From contig NW_026515546.1 in assembly GCF_014898815.1 (NCBI RefSeq), forward strand, positions 1,722,501 through 1,786,500: 64,000 nt of DNA, written 5' to 3'. The notes beneath the pieces were generated by a model. The model worked only from the letters and a program-made list of their open reading frames with translations. It made no database searches and had not been told where the DNA came from. The DNA comes from Panonychus citri. Taxonomy: Eukaryota > Arthropoda > Arachnida > Trombidiformes > Tetranychidae. The translations under genes were made by a program, and so were the position numbers. This document shows positions 32,428 to 45,619 of this stretch, piece by piece (positions within the stretch are counted from its first letter, which is position 1; every line of letters begins with the position of its first letter).

Positions 32428-32746
32428 TGTAATGAAAATTATTGACTATGTGTTTTTTGTTACCATGATGATGACCATGAGTATCAGGGTCATCAGTGAT
32501 TTTTCACAATAGTCTTTGGATTATTTTATTGTTAGAACCTTCAAGAATCTTCTGAAGGTGATCATGATCAGAGTATCATGATCACCATCGTTATATTGTA
32601 ATACATTGTATTGTTTCGATCAGTCCCCATTCCCTTTTTCCTTGATCAACATTAAACTTTAAAGTTTATATTATATTAAATTGTGATAATTAATAATTAG
32701 TTACGATTGTTTAATTCTTATGGTGAAGCTAGAAACTTCCGTTACA
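32428..32746 (+). repeat. 5' LTR (or solo LTR) of a second LTR retrotransposon
   Basis: 319 bp, starting TGTAATG and ending CCGTTACA, so the ends are TGTAA/TTACA inverted repeats. Related, internally deleted copies lie in the arms of the composite element (22290-22442 and 25783-25931). Confidence 0.85.
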
Positions 32747-32748
32747 TT

Positions 32749-32767
32749 TGGCGACCCAGGCAGGATC
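32749..32767 (+). other. tRNA primer-binding site
   Basis: TGGCGACCCAGGCAGGATC starts two bases after the LTR. It begins with TGG, complementary to a tRNA CCA end. The same block sits after the LTR remnants at 22445 and in the right arm. Confidence 0.75.
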
Positions 32768-33104
32768 TATGGATCCGTGATTAGTTATTTGTGTTCTAAT
32801 TGTTCAAATTCGAATTAAATTTTGTCTTGAATTATTTGTGATTTATTTTCTGATAAAAATAGGTAAGTTTCTGATATCATATTCAAATGTATTATTTGAT
32901 GTAATTGATTATATGGAATACCCCCAAAGAGCTTAAAGAGCAAGGTGGGGTAGGAAATTAACTCAAAGGAATTAAAAATTATTCAGAAGAGAGCAATTAA
33001 AATATTCAGGATTGACAGTAAATTATAAAAAGAAAAGATCAATTAAAGAAGAGTCAATCATGCAAAATTATCTCTTGTCTGAGCCAAATTTAAATATATA
33101 TTGA

Positions 33105-33384
33105 TTGAGTGGTGATAATAAACAAGACATTTTCGATCGGCTCGAAAATTTTGAATGTGAAACTACTGCTGTTGGATGGGATGATGACCTTCGATTGAAG
33201 AAATTTCCGTTATTTGTCACTGGCACTATTAAACTTTGGTACATTTCTTATGTAAAAAATAAAACTGTTGTTTATAATGTTATGAAAGAAATGCTACTAA
33301 GAGATATGGTTAATCCAAATTACGTCCAAATTGTTGGACGAAGTGAGCCAAGTCAAGTTGTTCATTTTCGAACTGATGAAGAAG
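33105..33384 (+). pseudogene. Gag fragment fused in frame to a Dscam FN1 exon end
   Basis: Codons from 33105 encode a Ty3/gypsy Gag N-terminal capsid-like segment (IFDRLENFE, then GWDDDLRLKKFP, then LWY). At 33335 the sequence switches to the last 50 bp of the Dscam FN1 exon (GRSEPSQVVHFRTDEE), in the Dscam frame, and reaches the original splice donor at 33384. The joint makes a chimeric exon that could splice to the copied FN2 exon. Any product would be truncated by the frame break further on. Confidence 0.75.
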
Positions 33385-35811
33385 GTATTATATTCGAATT
33401 ATTATCGATTTTGATCTTCATGTGTCTTAGAACTTCCTTATTTTAATTGTGTCTGACTTTTTGGTTCTAATTTCAGCACCAGGAGGACCACCGCTTCATA
33501 TTAAAGCGATTCCAATGAGCTCATCTTCAGTTAGAGTTACATGGAAACCACCAAAGAAAGAGTTAACCTTTGGGCCGATTATGGGCTATTATGTTGGTTA
33601 TAAGGTGAAAGAGACTCGAGATGATACAACAGGTTCATACACTTATAAAACACTGGAGGCCAAAGATCGTTCCGTTAACATGGAAGCTCAAATCAATGGA
33701 CTTACTCGAGCAACTAAATATTCAATTACCGTCCAAGCTTTTAACTCAAAAGGCTCTGGCCCAGCATCAGAAGAGATTCTAGTTCAAACCTTAGAAAAAG
33801 GTTCGAAAGATAATTTGTTAACCATTAATTATTAGATTCTAATTTATTTATAATCCGTCATTATTGCAGATCCACCTTCAATTCCGAATCTAAAATTATC
33901 CACTAAAACTGCAAACTCGATAACAATCACATGGAGTTCTGAGACTAAGGCTCATTCTGATAATCCAACTGGTTATATTGTCTACATGAAACGTTCAAGT
34001 TCAGATAAATGGGATTCATTTGAGATTCCAGGAAGTTCAATTCTCATACAACTGAAGCCTTAAGCTGTGGAACCTCGTATCAATTTTATATCGTGGCCTT
34101 TGATGAGATCTGTAAAAGTGACCCAAGTAACATTATCTATGTGAAAACCGAAGGGCTGGGTCAGTATTTTTATACTGAATAGAAATCTAATCGCTAAATA
34201 TCTAAATTCTGGTTTATTAAATCTTCATTTTCTTTTGTAGCCCCCGTTGCGCCCGATAAACATTCCCTGTTATCGATAAACGCTTCTACTGCAGTTATAC
34301 ACTCAGATTCGTGGCACGATGGAGGATGTCCGATCGATAGAATGGAGATAATGTTCAAAGAAGAAAAGAAAAAGGAATGGTTCTCTCATCCACCCGTAAT
34401 CTTTCCTCCGTCCAAAGATGAGAAAGATATTATTCTCTCTGACCTTCGACCTGGAACTTCGTATGAGCTTAAAATAACAGCGACAAATGAAGCAGGTCCA
34501 ACAACGGTGACCCACATCTTCAGAACTAACAGTTTGGCTCGAGGTATGAGATGGAAAAATTGACTAATATTTTAATTTCTATTCGTTTGATTGATGAAAA
34601 CAATTAACTTTTTTTTCTCACTCGGAATTACTCCAACCTCTATTCTCATAACTCAATCAATTAGCATGTGCAATTAAACCAAACGGAACCTTTATATGCG
34701 ACGGTCAAACGGACTCCCCGACAGCCACGTACTGATGTTCATGTTTATAATTATCCAAGTAAATTGAGCTAACAATTAACTTAACTTGATATCAACAAAA
34801 TACTAATTAAAATTTAATCACTTAACAGTAACTCAAACAACATCAGATTCTGGTTGTGCTTCTGAAGCATCTTGGCCAAACATGTCGCTACCTGGACAAT
34901 TACCTTGTGCCCAGGGGACAATCAATTCAAATACATTATTGAGATTTCATGAAGCAACGGACGAGAAAAAATTAACCGGTAAAACAATTAATCTAATCAC
35001 AATTACAATCATCTAATTGTTCAATTTTAATCTCTTCCAATCAATAGCAATTCCAATCAGTGCTGCTAATTATGCAACTTATGTTGAACGGCAACCAATG
35101 TTAATTTGTCAACAACAACAACAACAACAATCAGCTCAACGTTTCAATGGGAATTATAATCGAGGAACAATTTCTTAATTATTTAAAGGAAATAATTAAA
35201 TTGGTCTTAATTGCATTCCAATTAATCAGGATCTCAATACATTGGATATACACACAAATAGTGATAATTTTATAACCAAAGAAAAATAAACTTGATGCCA
35301 AAACGTAATTGTAAAATTAATTGTCAAAAAACGTTCAATTTGATTGTTGATTAGATTGTTGATAATTTTCAATCTAATTTAACATCTATCAATTGATAAA
35401 CTCTGACAATTTAATTTCTGCCAAACTAAATTATAAACTAATTAATTTTAATTGTTTAGAAAGACTCAATTTGTAGCTTTTATATAAATATTATATTAAC
35501 ATTATAATAATATCAACTTAATTGTAAATTTACTAATGATTTCAAACTTTAATTATAACAATTAACTAATTCAATTCACATTCTGTAAAACATTCAATGT
35601 CCAATCTTTTATAATGGAATGACCCTTGACCAAATTCATGATTAAATTGGCTTGATTAACATTAGGGAGGTTAATCAATCATATCAATTCAATTAAAAAA
35701 AAGCACGAATCAAAATTTATCAACCCATATGTCAAGTTAAATCAATAGATTCTAAATGTAATCATAAGGAGAAGCGTTGATTGTTACCAATAGATGGCAG
35801 CAAGAGGAATG
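33335..35811 (+). pseudogene. Partial duplicate of the Dscam 3' end
   Basis: Nearly identical to 15916-19251. Copied exons: FN2 33477-33800, FN5-like 33870-34159, FN6-like 34241-34543, tail 34665-34758, 34829-34978 and 35048-35178. The FN5-like exon has lost one C near 34038 (AGTTCAATT against AGTTCCAATT), which shifts the frame. The transmembrane exon and the first tail exon are gone, replaced by about 120 bp of unrelated intron-like DNA. About 320 bp are also missing in the 3' flank. The high identity means a recent event. Confidence 0.9.
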
Positions 35812-36148
35812 ATAATTTTTCCCAATCAAGTTTGGTATCAACATTAAACTAAAGTTTAACTGATCAGTTGAACTAAGTAAGTTGACTGATTAACATTAAC
35901 AAAATCTAAATTGTGATATAAGTTAATTGTTGCTCTTTCTAATGCACCAATTAATAAATGATCACGATGAAGGCTCAACATAATCAAACAATTAGCAATT
36001 AACAGTTAACATGAGTATTGTTTTTTTCGTGTGTTTTTGTTTGTCTGTTTTTGTGCATAAAAAAAGTGAACATTTTAAATCTGAATTTTGACAATTAATC
36101 AACTTTTCATTAGATTAATGACAATTAACTAAATTATAAAGCTAAATC
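35812..36148 (+). other. Upstream region of the signal-peptide exon
   Basis: AT-rich, no open frame. It must hold the 5' UTR or promoter of the next exon if that is a first exon. I see no clear TATA-initiator pair. Confidence 0.4.
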
Positions 36149-36428
36149 ATGAATCTGTTGATTACCAGTTGGATATTAATACTACAAAGTTACTTTTATT
36201 CAGCAATTAAATTGTCCTTAAATGATCAACATCAACACCAACCTCAGCTAATTGAGTTAAATTATTACAATTCATCAGTACCATTAGTGAATTTATTGGT
36301 TGATAATCAACAAACTGAATCAACCAAACAGCTAACAATTAACGATGGATTAAGACTTAAACGTTCATATAAGTTGGTTGGATCAACAATTGAATCAATT
36401 AAACGATTACAACAAATCTCAGTCTCAA
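36149..36428 (+). CDS. First coding exon of an unknown secreted or membrane protein
   Basis: Begins with a Met and a hydrophobic stretch of about 20 residues (LLITSWILILQSYFYSAI), a likely signal peptide. A polar, Gln/Asn-rich segment follows with a dibasic LKRSYKL site at about residue 71. It ends at a good donor (GTAAGT, 36429) in phase 1. I do not recognise the family. It could be the start of another Ig/Dscam-type gene or of a peptide precursor. No second exon is recognised downstream in the window. Confidence 0.5.
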
Positions 36429-38705
36429 GTAAGTAATTAAAAGTTTAATTTAATTAATACAAAACCGATGAGAACTGAATAATTTGTTCATTCCTCTGAT
36501 TTAAATTGTTGGAAAATGATTTTCTAATTAGTTAATTCACTACAAATCTTGATCCATTGATGGCGAATCATATTATCTTGTTAATCCAATTGAAATACTA
36601 AGATTGATTTAAGAAAGTGTAAAATCCTTTGTTAGAATGGACAAATTGATCAACAATTAAAACCTTGAAGTAAATTAATTAGTGTTAATTTTACTTGACA
36701 ATCAGTTGCTTATTGAAGGTTAAATGATAACATAGGTGAGACTTTGATAAGTTGTACCGGAAAAGGAAGTAGAAATGATGAGAAAAATGATTTAAGGAAA
36801 TATTATCATTTAGAAGATGAAAAGTTTTGATAAGATTATTTTTTGCTCCTTATCATCGTCATCATCATCATCATCATCTAATTATTATCATCATATGGTT
36901 TGATTACTTTACCATTCCCTCTCTCGACTCTTTATATGATAACAATGATTATCTTTTAATAGCCCGAAGGCAATTAAGTTGATTCACTTTTCTTTTACTA
37001 GATTGTATTTACCTTAAGACAATCAGTCTTTATATTAAATTGATTTACTGATTGAAATTAATACAAATTATTTTTGATTTGAGTTTCAACTTGATTCATT
37101 TTAAAGTTCATTTCATGAGTCTATCTCAGGTTTCATCATGTACTCTCATGTCTTTCATAACTGAAATATGATCTGAATGATATCAACACCTTTAACTGTC
37201 TGGTGATAAATATTAGATTTACATGAGATATTGAATATGATAACTTTATCTTTTCAGTTGAACTTTTGAAAATGTTTCAGTTTTATTCTTGATTCATTTT
37301 CATGATAACTTTTCTCCTTCCTTTTATCATGAAATTGAATATTCATCTTGTGTATCTTTCTGAATTTCTGTGAAGAAAATATTTCAATGGATTTGAAAAT
37401 TATATTATCTAAAGATTTTGATGGTTATGAATTTTTTTTTCGAGAAAGAAAAAAGTTCATTTCTTTCAGGATGGAAATTCATTAAGACAAAAATCAGTCC
37501 TAGTAACATTTCCAGATATGCAAACGTATATTCTGATTGATTCTGAATATATTAATTATCAAAGACTATGAACGAATTTAACTTGAATTTCATGATAGAT
37601 TCATGGTAGATATTATATTCTCTTGCCTTCAACTAATAGCTATTCCTTGTTATTAGTATTATATGTATTTTTTTTAGCATAACAAATCAAACGATAAATC
37701 AAAAATAAATAACATGAAGCTGATAATGATTATATCCAGAACTGAACTGAATCCTTTTTTGGTAGGAAGTAAAATTGAACCGGAAATGTAATGAATAATA
37801 TTTCTTGGAGTCAAAGTGAAAAAGAAACACATTAAGCTTAATGATTCTTATTCTGGGATATAAATTTTTACCATCATCATGATGATATTAATTCAACCTC
37901 TGAATCTCTCTCTCTCTTCTCTCTCTTCTCTCTCTGATCTAATCAGAACTTTATTGTGAGTAACTTGACATGGGACAAGTTTAGATTTGATTACATTTGA
38001 GGAAAGTAAAGAGATTGAATAAATTCATGTCTCTGAATAGCCTGAGGGGGTCAAAGAGAGAGAGAGTGAAAGTAGAACTTACAAATGAACATAATCGACA
38101 CCATCACAAGGAGAAAGGTAGAAAAGCCATGAAGGAGAAGAGGGAAAACTTTATATGTACTTATTTTTTATTCGAGGAAAAAATTTCGATATTATTCACA
38201 AAAAAATGAAATGATCATGATAACAAAATATATATTCTTAATCATAATAATCCTTGATTAGCATTTACAATTTAATTTCCATTGAATTAATTACATTTAC
38301 TATTATTATTACCCAAAGATTTTAATTTAATTGAATCTCTATTTAATAGCTGAATTATTATCTACCCTTGATAATAAAACTCATATATCTTTTTATCTGG
38401 TGGGTTTCCCATGGAAATTAAAGTGATGAGAAAAATAATATTTTGTTTCTTTCTCTGATTAAAATGATATCAATTTTTTCTGCTCTCTCTCTCTCATCCT
38501 CATCATGATAATTGTGGTTACAAAAACTAAGGTGTTGACCAGAAGATGAGCAACAATGATAATCCACTGAAATGATAATCATAATATCAGGTAATTTTTG
38601 GGTGTAACCTTTGTGTTCGGTGGGCGGAAAATTATACCAATGATGTTATGGGTTTTGGGTAACAAGCTTCCATTATTCCGCTTCCTTTATTTTTTATTAT
38701 CAAAC

Positions 38706-38708
<3 letters not shown>

Positions 38709-38744
<36 letters not shown>
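38709..38744. repeat. (CT)n microsatellite
   Basis: About 18 CT units. Similar runs occur at 44658-44700, 55630-55662 and 55951-55977. Confidence 0.95.
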
Positions 38745-38748
<4 letters not shown>

Positions 38749-38865
38749 CACTAGAATTTCTCATTTTCGATAATCTATTTTTTCATTTCTCTTTGGTTAT
38801 TATCATTTTAGATTATTTTTTTCTCCATATTCGCATCGTGACGATGATCATCATTTTCGATATTA

Positions 38866-39277
38866 CAGTGTTTCCCGATTGAAGAAACCAAACTTTCAAA
38901 TGAGAAAACCTTTTTTTCATTTGAAGAAACCAAACCACCAAATGAAGAAACCAAGATTTCATTTGAAGAAACCAAAATGATTTTTATTGATTTTTAATTG
39001 TGATTAATTAATTAATTTCGACTCAAAATTGAATTTAAATCAAATCTACAAGCACAATTAATGTGAAACTTCATTTTTAGACCGATTTTCGACAAAAATT
39101 AATTAATGAAAAATTAAGGTCCAAAATCTCAACCAATTGGTGACAATTGATATACGAGTAAAAGCATTGGGGTTTCTTCAAATGAACGTTTGGTTTCTTG
39201 TTATGAAAATTGGTTTCTTCAAATGAAAAAAAGGTTTTCTCATTTGAAAGTTTGGTTTCTTCAATCGGGAAACACTG
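38866..39277. mobile_element. MITE with CAGTGTTTCCC ends
   Basis: 412 bp. The first about 70 bp are repeated in inverse order at the other end (CAGTGTTTCCCGATTGAAG and complement), flanked by TA on both sides. The inside carries repeated TTTGAAGAAACCAA units. CAGTG...CACTG ends and TA target duplication are typical of Tc1/mariner-derived MITEs. Confidence 0.88.
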
Positions 39278-40975
39278 TAAAATATCCATGTAATGAACTT
39301 TTCCTTTTTTGATAGGAAACATTTTATTTAGCCGATTTTAAGTTTTCTCTCTTTCTATTCGTACTTTTAGACTCTGATGTGTTCTAATTGTTATGGTAAT
39401 TTTGATTCTTTTGTGTTGTTGTTGTCGTGATACTGAAATTATTTGAAGTCACAAAATTTGTTGTAAGAATCAAATTATTGGATTAGCTTGATTTTCTGTA
39501 AGATTTTAATTCAAGTGAATTGTGTTCAGAGGTGAATGGGTATTTTCTTGCAGAATTTTTCTCTGAATTTTCAATGTTTCTACTTTTTCATCGATATTCT
39601 GTTCAGATAGAATTGAGAACAAAACAATCTAGGGTGAGATTTTACTCTTCTTAGAGAATGAGAATCATAAGATGAATGGTATTTTCTTTAATAAGAGAAG
39701 ATGATGATGAGGGATGAAGTTGCTGCTTCTATTGTCACTTCTTCTATTTTAACCCACCTTCCACCTTCGCTGAAAGTGTACCCACTCTCTTTTTCCACTG
39801 AATACAAAACATACCAAATTCTAATAAAAGAGAAAAGTGAAGAAGACAAATGATGAAATAGAAAATGAAAAGAGAGAGAGAGAGAGAGAAAGAATAAGAT
39901 GCAAGATGAGAATGAGAATGATGATGAAAATATTTTTTTCTTTTCTTTTACCTTTTCAGTTTTCCATCAAATTCTGCCTTCATCTCTTTTTCTTTCTTGT
40001 TTCTGTGTTTGCTGAATTCTTTTTTCTCAATGTAATAATACTCAGTTCTCATTCTTTCATTCTCATCCCAGTTCCATGTCCTGTTCCAAGTTCTCAAGTC
40101 AAAAGCTCAGGGCCATGAATAGGAAACCAAACTCTAAATAAACTTGATCCCGAACTCATGATAATATAAACATTGTTACCACTTTTTCACAATAACTCAT
40201 CGCATTGCCTTCAGCCTTTTCCCTTAGCATCCGCATACCCTCTCTCTCTCTCTCATCCTCATGATAACTTTTTTCTTCCTCCTTTATTATTTATCATTGA
40301 ATTTTTCATTACTGTGAAAAATTTACTCTCCCATTCATTTGGAATTGAGTTTTGATGAAATTAATATCTGGTGAAGATTCATTAGTTGTAACATTTTGAT
40401 TGAATTCCAAATCAGTTGAAACAATGAAACAGTTTTATCATGGATACAATTTAAATATTCAACATTCTGAGTATTGAAAATTTTGTGATTACCATGAGAC
40501 AAGAACTAAAAAGACAAACATGAATTATTATCAATTTAAATTACGACATTTATCAACCTGCAAAAAGAAACCACAAATATCATGATAACATTTTACATGG
40601 TTTCTTGTGTATCATTAATACCCTGACGATGATTTAATAACAAGGTTATAAACATTTTCATGGTAATAATAATAGTTTTTACTTTTGAATATTTATCAAA
40701 ATGTTTTCAAATGAATTATCATGTTTTTGATATTTTAATGATAACTTTCAACATTCAAAGATATTATAACAAACATGATTTTTCAACTTTTGCTTGCCGG
40801 TTTCATTGTTGACTCCATGGTGATATTAATGGTATCCATTTATTTTGTCATGTGAAAACATTTTGCTTAGTTGAATTTTAATTTGATATTAATGACATTT
40901 AATTGTTGATAATCATGAGAATTGAAATTATTACCATTATCATGATAATTTGTTGCATCAAATTGATTGTTAACA

Positions 40976-41191
40976 TCATGATGATTCAACCATGGAAACT
41001 GTTTGATTTATAATCTCAATAGGAAATTCATTCTCATCCAATATCATCTGATATGAAAACTTCTGGACATCGAGAGGGTTAAATTTATCTGTCTCTGAAT
41101 TATTCTTGCTCCAATTGGAACCATCGTTATTATCGTTATCTATTTGGTAGTTTATCAAGTTAATCTTGTCAACAGATAATCTTATCTTCAA
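40976..41191 (-). other. Possible isolated exon or chance frame
   Basis: 71 codons of protein-like, polar composition (ETDKFNPLDVQKFSYQMILD) in otherwise stop-rich DNA. No splice sites or homology can be shown. Confidence 0.2.
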
Positions 41192-44100
41192 CCTAATATC
41201 ATGATGCTAATAGCATGTGACTATTGATAAAATCGCTGTTATCATGAACATTATGATAACAATTTATATATTATCTTCTTGAAATGGTCTCGATTAGTTT
41301 TCTCTCACCAAATTGTCACTGATTATCGGATTAATTTTGATTACCATACGATCAGGTCGGAAATTTTATCTATCAACTTTTTCTGTGTGATGAAAATATT
41401 ACTAATACATTGATGAGAATATATCAGAACGTAACCATGGTAACGATAAAGGGAAAAAAATAGTTACCCTTAGGTTATCACATTGAAAGTTTCATTAATA
41501 AATAATGATAACATCATCATCTTTAATCATAATTAACTTAATCATCCTGTCAATATGATCAACTAAGTATTTCAAGTCGTAATTGTTGAAACTGAATTAA
41601 CTTAATTCACCAAAAAATTTACTTGTCATCTCAAGTTAATCAACTCTCTCTCTCTCTCTCTTACTCTGTTGGTGATGATTTTATGTTCATCGATCTTGAT
41701 TATAACAATTTAATCAACTATTTTAAATTGTTAATTTGTTTGATTATTTTTCTCGTTGTTTTCATCAGAACGTCAATCTTTTAATTAATTAGCTTGTCAT
41801 TGATTAAATTGTACGATAATTATGTAGACGATAATATATTCACCATCATTTAATTATCATCTTAGAGTGAGAGTGAGAGAGAGAGAGAGAGATGAAGATG
41901 ATTAAAAAAAGATGAAGAAAAGAAAGAATCTCTTTTGATTGTCTTTGTTTATCATGAATGACACTTTGTGCCCTTTCACCTTTCATTAGTCACCTTTTAT
42001 TATTATTCCCGAGTCGAAGTCGATCTTAAGCCAAAAATAATTAAAAAAAAAACTTTCTCCAAATCAGAGCGAAGAAACAAACTTTCATCAGCATCATTTC
42101 CTTTTCCTGTTTTACTTTCATCATCGCCTTTGCATTATTTTAATCCATATGCTTCAAGAATTAATTACTTACATGAGAAACTATGGAATCATAATCAGCA
42201 ATTAACTTTAACCTCTTAAAACTTTCCAATTCAATTAGCAAATTTTTCTTATGATTAATGTTAAATTAACTTCTAATCAACAGTTTTGTTAATTAAAAAG
42301 CGGTTATTAATTTAATCAGAAATCAAAGATTGACAAGTTACGACAATCAATTAATTATTAAATTATAGCTGCTTACATTAAATCACAAGAAATTTTAATA
42401 ATTGAATCAATTTTATCAAGACTGTTTGATTAATTACAATTAATAAATTGTTACCTTCTAGTTTATATTTACCTTTATCAGCAATCTAAATTATATTATC
42501 ATCCAAAGATGAATGTTAATTGTTATCGATGTTAACAATTAACATGCACAATGAAAAGATTTGATTGTGAATCAAATTAACCACTGATTTTAATTGCAAA
42601 TCTTTTTTTGATTAAACAAAATTTCAATTTGTTATAATCAAAGTAAATTTTAACATTTAAATAAATTAACATTAAATTGTCATAACAATGTAAACAATAA
42701 TATTGAATGATTTAAATAAATAGATGATTGTAATCAGAATGATGAAATTGTTAATTCAATTGCTGAGAGAGAGAGAAAAGTTTCAATATTAATGATGAAT
42801 TATTTATATCTAATTATAATTGAGAACTTTTTATTTTTTGATATTCGAATGGAAATAAAAAAAAAGTTTTGTCTTTTTGAGAATTTTTTTTATCTATTAC
42901 AATAATTTTCTGTCATGATAAATCCCATGTGAGAGAGATGAGATGACTTTTCATGTTCACCTTTTAAAGATGAAGATGAAAAAAAAGAAGAAGAAAAAAT
43001 CATGGTGATGATGAAGATAATTCTGGTTTGGATTTTATTGAATCAAACATTTGAATGACTTGAATGTTGTGGTGACTTAACTGCCAGTGATGAAGATGTT
43101 GGGTGTGGATTAAATGTCATGAAAATCATCAGAACTTTTTTCATTTTCTGTGTATCTTTTTGAACTTTTCAGAACTTTTTCCCTCTCCATCTCTCCCTTT
43201 CTCTTCAATATAACATTTTCTTTTCACTTTTCAGAACTTTCATCATCTTTGTCTTTTCATTTGTTCCAAGAAATTTCGACATTTTGTCTTTTTTTCTCTT
43301 TCGAATTGCTTGTGGACAAGGAACATGGAAATACAACAATTTACCATGTTGAAGAATTTCAATTGTCTTTTTATTCTGAATTTTCATGGTGAAAGTTTTA
43401 TTGTCCAATTTTTCCTATCAAAATGTTATCTTAATCTCTCATCTAATATCTCAGCATTTATCTTATTACATGAAGTTTCACCCTGTCTCAATATTCAGCC
43501 AAGAAAATGCTCAAGATGAAGAGATAATTGAAAATATAAAGTTGGAAATTCTAAATTCTCTCACTTTTTTCTTGAGAATTATTTTTTCCTCGTGATATTT
43601 TTATTATCTTACAGATTAATTCCTGAATCTTATCATGGAATCAGATTTTCTCTCTCCAAGACTAGATAACAATAGATGATGAGATTAAACTTAGAACTGA
43701 TATCTTGATTATCATGGTAATAAGTAGATAATGAAGATACATGGAACCTTGATTTTCCGTTAATTTGTGAGAAGAAAAAAATCCAAACTTCTAATGATTT
43801 TGATAACGATTAAACTTGATACTTGAATCTTACCTTAATGCTCATGGTGATGATGATTATTATTATGATGATGATGATGTTAATGATACCATGATGATTA
43901 CCGTTAACTTTTATATCTAATGATACTTAACAATCTCAACGATATAATTAAAAGCTGATAAACTTTGAAGGGTTAGGAAAAGTTGTTGATCCTTTTAATA
44001 CATCAATTAGTTGATTGTCACATTGAATTGAGTGTTGAAATTTATTAATGTTAATTATTGTTCATCAATGATTATTGGTTCATGAGGAATCAACTAATCA

Positions 44101-44655
44101 ATTTGTAGCATCACCATATGATCACAGTTCCAGATCAATATTATAATACAAACACATTGAGATAATGATAATTGTCCAGATCAACTTTATCTTGATTATC
44201 ATGAGATTTTGCTAATTGTGTGCTGACATATTAGCCCAAGTGATTATGTTAATAATCATTACTGATTGAATTTGGTATTTATGATATTAGTTTGTTATCA
44301 TGATGGTGATAATAAATCAAAATTGAGAAATAATTTGATGGTGAAAATGAATTGAGATAAAATAAAAAAGTTTATCATCTATTAATAAAGTTTGGAAATT
44401 GTTGAAAAAGTTGATGTTTGTTATATTCATTTTCGTGAGTTTTTCCCAGAACTTTATTGGAATCTGAAACTATTAAAGGATGAGGATGAAGAGAAAGAGG
44501 CGATAAAAAGCTCACACCTTTTATCTTTTGATGGGTTTTGCCATTTCCAAGATTCTAGTAGTAGTTGAAAAGATATTCGAGTTATCAGAATGTTCAGAAT
44601 TTACTGAGAACAAAGGATTCCGTGTATTCTATGAGCAAGATGAGGAAAATTTATG

Positions 44656-44657
<2 letters not shown>

Positions 44658-44700
<43 letters not shown>
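44658..44700. repeat. (CT)n microsatellite
   Basis: About 21 CT units inside the long non-coding region. Confidence 0.95.
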
Positions 44701-44702
<2 letters not shown>

Positions 44703-45587
44703 TCCGACTTTCATCACTTGAGAATCAATGACGAAAGTGATAATCTTGCAGGCAGAAAAGTTATCTACTGAATCGAAAAACGATAAGACCGGATATCCTG
44801 AACTTTTCTTCTGGTTAAGCTATAAACAATTATTGATTCTAACGAAAGAAAGATGATGATAAGGAAGATGAAAAGAAACTTGATAAACAAGAAGATGAGG
44901 ATAAAGTGTATAAAAAAGGTTGAATCTTGTTATAAATAAGAGATTGGTTAAAGTGCGAAGATCAATTTAGTCTTTAACAGGGATTAAGTTTCAAGCTTAT
45001 TTTCCAGTTACTTTCATCATTATATCAATTCCATGGTTGATCCTTATCATCAGCTCATTGTTATCCCGATATCATCTTAACTTTTTTCTTCATCTCTCTC
45101 TTTCTCAATTAATCTCAACAATCAAGGTAATATTTATGTGTATATGGTAAAAACATGTAACCATGAGAGTTGATTCTGAATCAAAAGTGAAATGAAATTA
45201 TCAGCCAGCCGATTACCCTTTTCCCTTGATGATTATTGTTATTAATCGTAGATATAAATTGACACTCATTTGATATTAATTGAAAACCATTTAAACTTTT
45301 AACTTGTTTAAAGGCAAACTTTTCATATCGATCACAATTAACTTTGATAAATTTATATTAAAACAAATTGATTACATGAGAATGCTGCTCATTCATTATT
45401 GATTTTCATAAAGGGAAAATATTATCTTGAATTTGGAAAGTGAAATGTTGAAAATGATGATAATGTTTAAGTTATCAAGTGAAGTGTTGAAATGAGAAGA
45501 TGAGGAAGAGTAAAGAAAAAGTAATCAGATAATGATGATTAAGATGAAAGATAAAAGATGAGAATCAGGGTGATGATGATGATGCTG

Positions 45588-45619
45588 ATGGTGGTGGTGG
45601 TGGTGGTGGTGGTGGTGGT
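45588..45619. repeat. (GGT)n microsatellite
   Basis: About ten GGT units. Confidence 0.93.
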
